Assembly (NCBI GenBank): GCA_018713805.1
Contig: DVOF01000187.1
Span: 1-9,458, forward strand
Length of the DNA stretch: 9,458 nucleotides
Reading direction: 5' to 3'
DNA from: Candidatus Aphodoplasma excrementigallinarum
GTDB lineage: Bacteria > Bacillota > Clostridia > UBA1381 > UMGS1253
Below the pieces are notes generated by a model. That model had not been told where the DNA came from. It worked only from the letters and a program-made list of their open reading frames with translations, and made no database searches. Positions 6,291 through 9,458 of this stretch are shown here, piece by piece (the first letter of the stretch is position 1; each line of letters opens with the position of its first letter). The position numbers were made by a program, and so were the translations under genes.

Positions 6291-7493
6291 ATGTGCAAAA
6301 ACGGTTCCATGCGTAAATTCAAAACAATCGTCGTCGATAAATCGAGCCTATATACCGCGCTTGCCATCCTGTCTTCCGCTGCGCTGCTCGTGTATGGCGC
6401 AATCGCCTGCGCCGGCTTTTTGTTTTCCCACCTCTCCATCACCGACGAGGAAAATCTGCTCGCCCGTGCCTCGCTTGAGTCCGCCATCCCGGCGCTCGGC
6501 GACAGCGGCGCGCGGCAAACGCTTGCAAAAAAAGCCGCAAATGCGCTGCTCGGTTTTGACATATCCGACCCAAAAACGATCCTCTACAGCCAGATCGGCG
6601 GCCTGAAAATCGCGAACGCGCAGGCCGCGGACGCACAAACGGCCAAAAATGCGCAAGCAGAAAGCACGCCCGCCCCCTCTCCGACGCCGGCAGCCGAGGA
6701 CGACGGGGAACGCTACCCTATCGTGGAAACAAGCAGCGTCGTAGGCGGAATCGCAAACACCGGCACCAATAAATCCCTCTATGTCAACAACGAGACGAGC
6801 TTTGACATCGACATCAATAGCCTGTTAAACGAACCGCTTGCCATCCAGAAGCAGGACGGCCCGCTCGTGCTGATCGTGCATACGCACACAACGGAAAGCT
6901 ATACCCCCTCGGGTCAGTATTCCTACTCGCCGGAGGAAAGCACGCGCACGCAGGACAAAAACTTCAACGTCGTGCGCGTTGGGGACGGGATTGCGGCAGA
7001 GCTGCAGGCCGCGGGTATCAACGTCATCCACGATACATCCATCAACGACTACCCGTCCTATAACGGGTCATACAAAAAGACGCTCGGCGTGATTGAGTCG
7101 TATCTTGCCCAGTATCCGTCGATCCAGGTCGTGCTCGACGTACACCGCGACGGCATGACAAGCGCAGACGGCACCAAATACAAAGTGACCGCCGACATCG
7201 GCGGCGAAAAGGCCGCGCAGGTCATGGTGCTGTGCGGCAGCAGCGAGGGCGGGCTATCCCACCCGGACTGGCTCGAAAACCTAAAGCTCGGCCTGCGTAT
7301 CCAGGACGTACTGACGACCGACTACGAGGGCCTCGCCCGCCCGCTCCACCTTGTAAAGGAACGCTATAACCAGCATGCCACCAAAGGCTCCATGATCTTG
7401 GAGGTCGGGACGGACGGGAACACGCTCGACGAGGCGCTCGTCACGGCAAAGTACGTCGGCCGTGCTATTGCAAAGGTGTTAAACAGCCTGTAA
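6291..7493 (+). CDS. spoIIP: Stage II sporulation protein P, peptidoglycan hydrolase
   Basis: This 400-residue, membrane-anchored cell-wall hydrolase works with SpoIID and SpoIIM (the DMP complex) to thin septal peptidoglycan and drive engulfment of the forespore. In characterised members it has amidase and endopeptidase activity. A short basic cytoplasmic tail (RKFK, residues 8-11) precedes one membrane segment at about 20-45. A poorly conserved stalk follows, with an Ala/Gln/Pro-rich linker (about 108-135, including PAPSPTP). The catalytic domain runs from about 190 to 400, with HTHTTESY (197-204), DVHRDG (283-288) and LEVGTDGN (370-377); His197/His199, Glu202, His285 and Glu371 are candidate zinc or catalytic residues. 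Length equals that of the B. subtilis protein, about 400 residues. The ATG at 6291 has AAAGGAGAG (6272-6280) 10 nt upstream; an ATG at 6309 and a TTG at 6258 are less suitable. The gene stands alone and is followed by a strong terminator. In many Clostridia spoIIP adjoins gpr, which is not seen here. Confidence 0.93.
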   Translation: MCKNGSMRKFKTIVVDKSSLYTALAILSSAALLVYGAIACAGFLFSHLSITDEENLLARASLESAIPALGDSGARQTLAKKAANALLGFDISDPKTILYSQIGGLKIANAQAADAQTAKNAQAESTPAPSPTPAAEDDGERYPIVETSSVVGGIANTGTNKSLYVNNETSFDIDINSLLNEPLAIQKQDGPLVLIVHTHTTESYTPSGQYSYSPEESTRTQDKNFNVVRVGDGIAAELQAAGINVIHDTSINDYPSYNGSYKKTLGVIESYLAQYPSIQVVLDVHRDGMTSADGTKYKVTADIGGEKAAQVMVLCGSSEGGLSHPDWLENLKLGLRIQDVLTTDYEGLARPLHLVKERYNQHATKGSMILEVGTDGNTLDEALVTAKYVGRAIAKVLNSL

Positions 7494-7511
7494 ACACGGA
7501 ATGCCTCTTTT

Positions 7512-7549
7512 AAAACCGTTTCTAAACACCAGGTTAGAAACGGTTTTTT
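7512..7549 (+). terminator. Strong intrinsic terminator of spoIIP
   Basis: A perfect 14-bp inverted repeat, AAAACCGTTTCTAA (7512-7525) and TTAGAAACGGTTTT (7534-7547), with an 8-nt loop, ends in a run of six T residues (7544-7549). It begins 18 nt after the spoIIP stop. The A-run on the other arm means it could also stop transcription from the right. Confidence 0.92.
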
Positions 7550-7570
7550 GTCAAATTCTATCGAGAAACA

Positions 7571-7599
7571 TTGAGCAATTGCCTGCCGTGTGGTATAAT
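7571..7599 (+). promoter_or_regulatory. Sigma-A promoter (extended -10) for ogt and the AEC permease
   Basis: TTGAGC (7571-7576), 17 nt, then TATAAT (7594-7599) preceded by TGG, an extended -10. The predicted start near 7606 gives a leader of about 36 nt. This is the best-formed promoter in the window and suggests constitutive expression; no operator-like dyad overlaps it. Confidence 0.75.
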
Positions 7600-7627
7600 G
7601 TAAAAAAATAGGTTTTTTTCTTAGTGG

Positions 7628-7633
7628 AAGGAG
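7628..7633 (+). promoter_or_regulatory. Ribosome-binding site fixing the GTG start of ogt
   Basis: AAGGAG ends 8 nt before GTG at 7642. An upstream in-frame GTG at 7624 overlaps this site and has no ribosome-binding site of its own, so it is rejected as the start. Confidence 0.75.
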
Positions 7634-7641
7634 AAGATTTT

Positions 7642-8181
7642 GTGGTATATACCGCACATTACGGCTCCCCTCTCGGCCGTATCCTGCTCGCCGGCAGGGA
7701 GGGCGCCCTTGTCGGGCTTTGGTTCGAGGGGCAGAAATACTTTCCCGGCTCTGTGCGCGCCGAAACGGCGGAAAATGAGGATACGCCGGTTCTCCGGCAG
7801 GCCGCACAATGGCTCGACCGCTATTTTGCAGGCGAAAGGCCGGCGATCGGCGAGCTGAACCTCGCGCCCTCCGGGAGCGAATTCCGCAAGGAAATCTGGA
7901 ACATGCTCTGTGAGATACCATACGGCGAGGTTACGACGTACGGCAGGCTTGCAAAAGAATTTGCTTCCCGCTATGCGGGTGCAAATATGTCGGCCCAGGC
8001 AGCCGGCGGCGCCGTCGGCCACAATCCGATTTCTATCATCATCCCCTGCCACCGTGTGGTGGGCGCAAACGGGAGCCTGACCGGCTATGCCGGCGGCGTG
8101 GATAAAAAGCTTGCGCTGCTTACCCACGAAGGGGCTGATTTGTCCGGTTTATTTGTGCCCAAAACGGGCAGCGCGTTATAA
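7642..8181 (+). CDS. ogt: Methylated-DNA--protein-cysteine S-methyltransferase
   Basis: This 179-residue suicide repair protein transfers the alkyl group from O6-alkylguanine (and, less well, O4-alkylthymine) in DNA to its own cysteine. The N-terminal RNase H-like domain spans about 1-75. The C-terminal helix-turn-helix domain includes IPYGEVTTYG (92-101). The active site is IPCHRV (134-139) with nucleophile Cys136, followed by GSLTGYAGG (144-152). At the place of the Arg finger that flips the base out in human MGMT (ARAVGGA), this protein has Gln119 in AQAAGGA. From memory, Gln here is common in Firmicute Ogt proteins, so loss of function is not implied. No Ada-type N-terminal sensor domain is present, so this is the constitutive Ogt form. 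Translation starts at GTG 7642. The AEC permease follows after 48 nt without a terminator, so the two probably share an mRNA. Confidence 0.92.
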   Translation: MVYTAHYGSPLGRILLAGREGALVGLWFEGQKYFPGSVRAETAENEDTPVLRQAAQWLDRYFAGERPAIGELNLAPSGSEFRKEIWNMLCEIPYGEVTTYGRLAKEFASRYAGANMSAQAAGGAVGHNPISIIIPCHRVVGANGSLTGYAGGVDKKLALLTHEGADLSGLFVPKTGSAL

Positions 8182-8229
8182 TATTGCCAAGCCGTTGGCA
8201 TAACACAAATGAAATTATGGAGGTACAAC

Positions 8230-9168
8230 ATGGACAGTCTGATTTTAGCGGCAAGCGTAGTATTCCCGATCTTTGCGCTGATTGTACTCGGATACTTTCT
8301 CCGCCGCATCAAAATGGTGGACGAGCATTCGCTCGGGGTTATCAACAAGCTTGTATTCAAGGTGTTTTTGCCGGTATTGCTGTTTTATAACATCTATACG
8401 ACGGACGCTGCTACGGCCTTTGACGGGCCGTTCCTGCTCTACGCCTTGACCTGTATCCTCGTCATTACGCTCCTGCTGTTTTTGATCGTGCCCCTGTTTG
8501 TCAAGGAAAACAGCCGGCGCGGCGTGTTTATCCAGGGGGTGTTCCGCAGCAACTTTGTCCTCTTCGGCCTGCCGGTGACGGTGCTCCTGCTCGGCGAGGA
8601 TGGCGCCGGGCTGACTAGCGTGGCAATCGCCATGGTCGTGCCGGCCTTTAACATCCTTGCCGTCATATGCCTCGAGGTGTTCCGCGGCGGGAAGCCAAGC
8701 CCGTTGAAAATCCTGAAAGGGATCGTCACAAACCCGCTTATCATCGCGTCTGTGCTCGGGATTATATTTCTGGCGTCCGGGATCAAAATCCCCGACTTTG
8801 CCGAGGGCGTCGTACGCGATATTTCCCGTGTGGCAACGCCGCTTGCGCTGATTGCGCTGGGCGGTTCGTTCACCTTCACCGCCGTGAAGGGCAATATCCC
8901 GATTCTGTCGTGGGCCGTGGTGCTCCGCTTGATCGTCATTCCAGTGGCGGCGCTGGGCATTGGCGCGCTAATCGGCTTCCGCGGCGCGCAGATCGTCGCG
9001 CTTCTGAGTATGTTTGCCTCCCCGACTGCCGTGTCATCCTACACCATGGCACAGCAGATGGACGGCGACAGCGACCTTGCGGCGCAGATTGTCGTCTTTA
9101 CATCGGCGTTCTCGATCCTGACGATGTTTTTGCTGATTTTCACGCTCAAGTCACTGGCGCTGATCTGA
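8230..9168 (+). CDS. AEC-family (auxin efflux carrier-like) permease
   Basis: This 312-residue inner-membrane protein has about ten hydrophobic segments (roughly 5-24, 40-56, 67-91, 108-122, 130-150, 168-186, 198-217, 226-250, 253-270 and 286-308). They form two five-helix halves split by a hydrophilic loop near 151-165. Family signs are the early FLPVLLFYNI (46-55), the TNPLIIA stretch (167-173) and the broken-helix segment SPTAVSSYTMAQQM (264-277). Bacterial AEC members move organic anions such as malate or malonate, or have no known substrate; the sequence does not show which. The ATG at 8230 has GGAGG (8219-8223) 6 nt upstream; an in-frame ATG at 8209 lies upstream of that site and is rejected. 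A small hairpin without a T-tract (TGCCAA/TTGGCA, 8185-8200) lies between this gene and ogt, which more likely marks read-through than a stop. Confidence 0.88.
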   Translation: MDSLILAASVVFPIFALIVLGYFLRRIKMVDEHSLGVINKLVFKVFLPVLLFYNIYTTDAATAFDGPFLLYALTCILVITLLLFLIVPLFVKENSRRGVFIQGVFRSNFVLFGLPVTVLLLGEDGAGLTSVAIAMVVPAFNILAVICLEVFRGGKPSPLKILKGIVTNPLIIASVLGIIFLASGIKIPDFAEGVVRDISRVATPLALIALGGSFTFTAVKGNIPILSWAVVLRLIVIPVAALGIGALIGFRGAQIVALLSMFASPTAVSSYTMAQQMDGDSDLAAQIVVFTSAFSILTMFLLIFTLKSLALI

Positions 9169-9252
9169 GCTTTTCCATTAAGAAACGCAGGAATCGGGCG
9201 CAATATGCAGTTTATACAAAAACTCTTTGCAAAATTTATCAAAAAATATCAG

Positions 9253-9279
9253 AAAGACGGTTGTTCCGGCCGTCTTTTT
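9253..9279 (+). terminator. Intrinsic terminator of the ogt-permease unit
   Basis: AAAGACGG (9253-9260) pairs with CCGTCTTT (9270-9277) in an 8-bp stem with a 9-nt loop, continuing into T5 (9275-9279) and then ATT. It lies 84 nt after the permease stop. The stretch between them holds nothing else I can support. Confidence 0.8.
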
Positions 9280-9289
9280 ATTGTATAAT
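9261..9289 (+). promoter_or_regulatory. Probable promoter of the gene at the right edge
   Basis: A perfect TATAAT (9284-9289) has TTGTTC (9261-9266) 17 nt upstream, a partial -35. The -35 lies in the loop of the preceding terminator, a compact arrangement. The start would be near 9296, giving a leader of about 110 nt. Confidence 0.5.
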
Positions 9290-9295
9290 AGATAT

Positions 9296-9339
9296 GATAA
9301 ACAGGTAGTTAAATATCTCGTTTTTCTGCGCTGTTTATC
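9296..9339 (+). repeat. Inverted repeat at the start of the right-edge leader
   Basis: GATAAACAG (9296-9304) and CTGTTTATC (9331-9339) are perfect 9-bp inverted copies 26 nt apart. The left copy falls at the predicted transcription start. It could be the closing stem of a leader structure or an operator pair. It matches no riboswitch class that I recognise. Confidence 0.45.
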
Positions 9340-9366
9340 GACTGGGGAACAACACGTACCGGCACA

Positions 9367-9393
9367 TTTACAAATTAAAATTAATCTTGTAAA
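9367..9393 (+). repeat. Inverted repeat abutting the ribosome-binding site
   Basis: TTTACAA (9367-9373) and TTGTAAA (9387-9393) are 7-bp inverted copies around an AT-rich 13-nt core. The right arm overlaps the first bases of AAAGGGG (9391-9397), the Shine-Dalgarno site, so the hairpin could affect translation. As DNA it could equally be a dimeric repressor site. Confidence 0.45.
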
Positions 9394-9406
9394 GGGGCGA
9401 TGGAAT

Positions 9407-9458
9407 ATGTATTTGATCAAAAAGAAAGAACGGCTCAACCCGACCGTCACGTTGATGG
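9407..9458 (+). CDS. N-terminus of a probable ferredoxin-NADP reductase-like FAD/NAD-binding subunit (truncated by window edge)
   Basis: Only 17 codons are visible. The start MYLIKKKERLNPTVTLM resembles, from memory, the N-terminus of the FAD/NAD-binding proteins annotated as sulfide/dihydroorotate dehydrogenase-like or NfnA, whose opening typically reads MYxIxxKExLxPTVxLM. That subunit pairs with a large glutamate-synthase-like NfnB subunit and exchanges electrons between NADH, NADPH and ferredoxin in anaerobes; an nfnB-like gene would be expected just beyond the window. The ATG at 9407 has AAAGGGG 9 nt upstream. An overlapping frame from ATG 9400 is only 2 nt from that site. Identification rests on very few residues. 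Confidence 0.55.
   Translation, partial: MYLIKKKERLNPTVTLM

Noticed and set aside
8185..8200. Terminator between ogt and the permease
   Set aside because: The 6-bp hairpin has no following T-tract and the permease has no promoter of its own, so co-transcription is more likely.
9205..9288. 27-codon frame encoding a cationic amphipathic peptide (MQFIQKLFAKFIKKYQKDG...)
   Set aside because: It runs through the terminator hairpin and its T-tract and ends inside the next promoter's -10, with only a weak, distant AGGA upstream. A truncated mRNA could not encode its stop.
9306..9323. Rex redox-repressor operator
   Set aside because: Only the left half resembles the TTGTTAA-type consensus; the right half lacks the TTAACAA complement, so it is mentioned only as context.
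1..9458. Mobile element, phage, toxin-antitoxin or defence system
   Set aside because: Every long intact gene has a recognised housekeeping or metabolic family, and there are no recombinase genes, terminal repeats, target duplications or repeat-spacer arrays.

Overview
This window looks like chromosomal DNA from a spore-forming, GC-rich member of the Clostridia, probably a gut or other saccharolytic anaerobe. The grounds are a full-length SpoIIP sporulation hydrolase, a rhamnose-catabolic pair, strong Firmicute-type ribosome-binding sites (AGGAGG variants), intrinsic terminators with T-tracts, and GC-rich coding against AT-rich intergenic DNA. I see no transposase, integrase, phage gene, CRISPR array, tRNA or rRNA. 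The taxon is an inference from protein character only.

Layout. On the minus strand, 2867 down to 32, lies a compact two-gene L-rhamnose operon: promoter, rhaA (isomerase), rhaB (kinase), hairpin terminator. Divergent from it is a single superoxide dismutase gene (2963-3592, +) with Mn-type active-site residues. It converges on a long minus-strand gene (3623-6052) for a sugar-nucleotidyltransferase / left-handed beta-helix / phosphoglucomutase-like fusion. The two stop codons are 30 bp apart and share one symmetrical hairpin terminator. The intergenic region 6053-6290 is the most structured part of the window: two tandem plus-strand terminator-like hairpins in the fusion gene's leader, a palindrome on that gene's probable -10 box, and a possible sigma-E promoter for spoIIP. 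Then on the plus strand come spoIIP (6291-7493) with a 14-bp-stem terminator, a strong extended -10 promoter driving ogt (7642-8181, DNA alkyl repair) plus an AEC-family permease (8230-9168), a terminator, and a new promoter. The latter has a leader of about 110 nt containing two inverted repeats. Its gene starts at 9407 and is cut by the window edge; its first 17 residues resemble the FAD/NAD-binding subunit of NfnAB / sulfide-dihydroorotate-dehydrogenase-like oxidoreductases.

How it fits together. These are mostly independent housekeeping or accessory units: rhamnose use, oxygen defence, surface-sugar or nucleotide-sugar chemistry, engulfment during sporulation, and DNA repair with export. 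RhaA and RhaB do consecutive steps, but the aldolase, the transporter and the regulator of that pathway are not in the window. I do not see a convincing undescribed multi-gene system. The points most worth a second look are the decayed phosphomutase half of the fusion protein, the plus-strand terminator pair in its leader, and the structured leader before the gene at the right edge.
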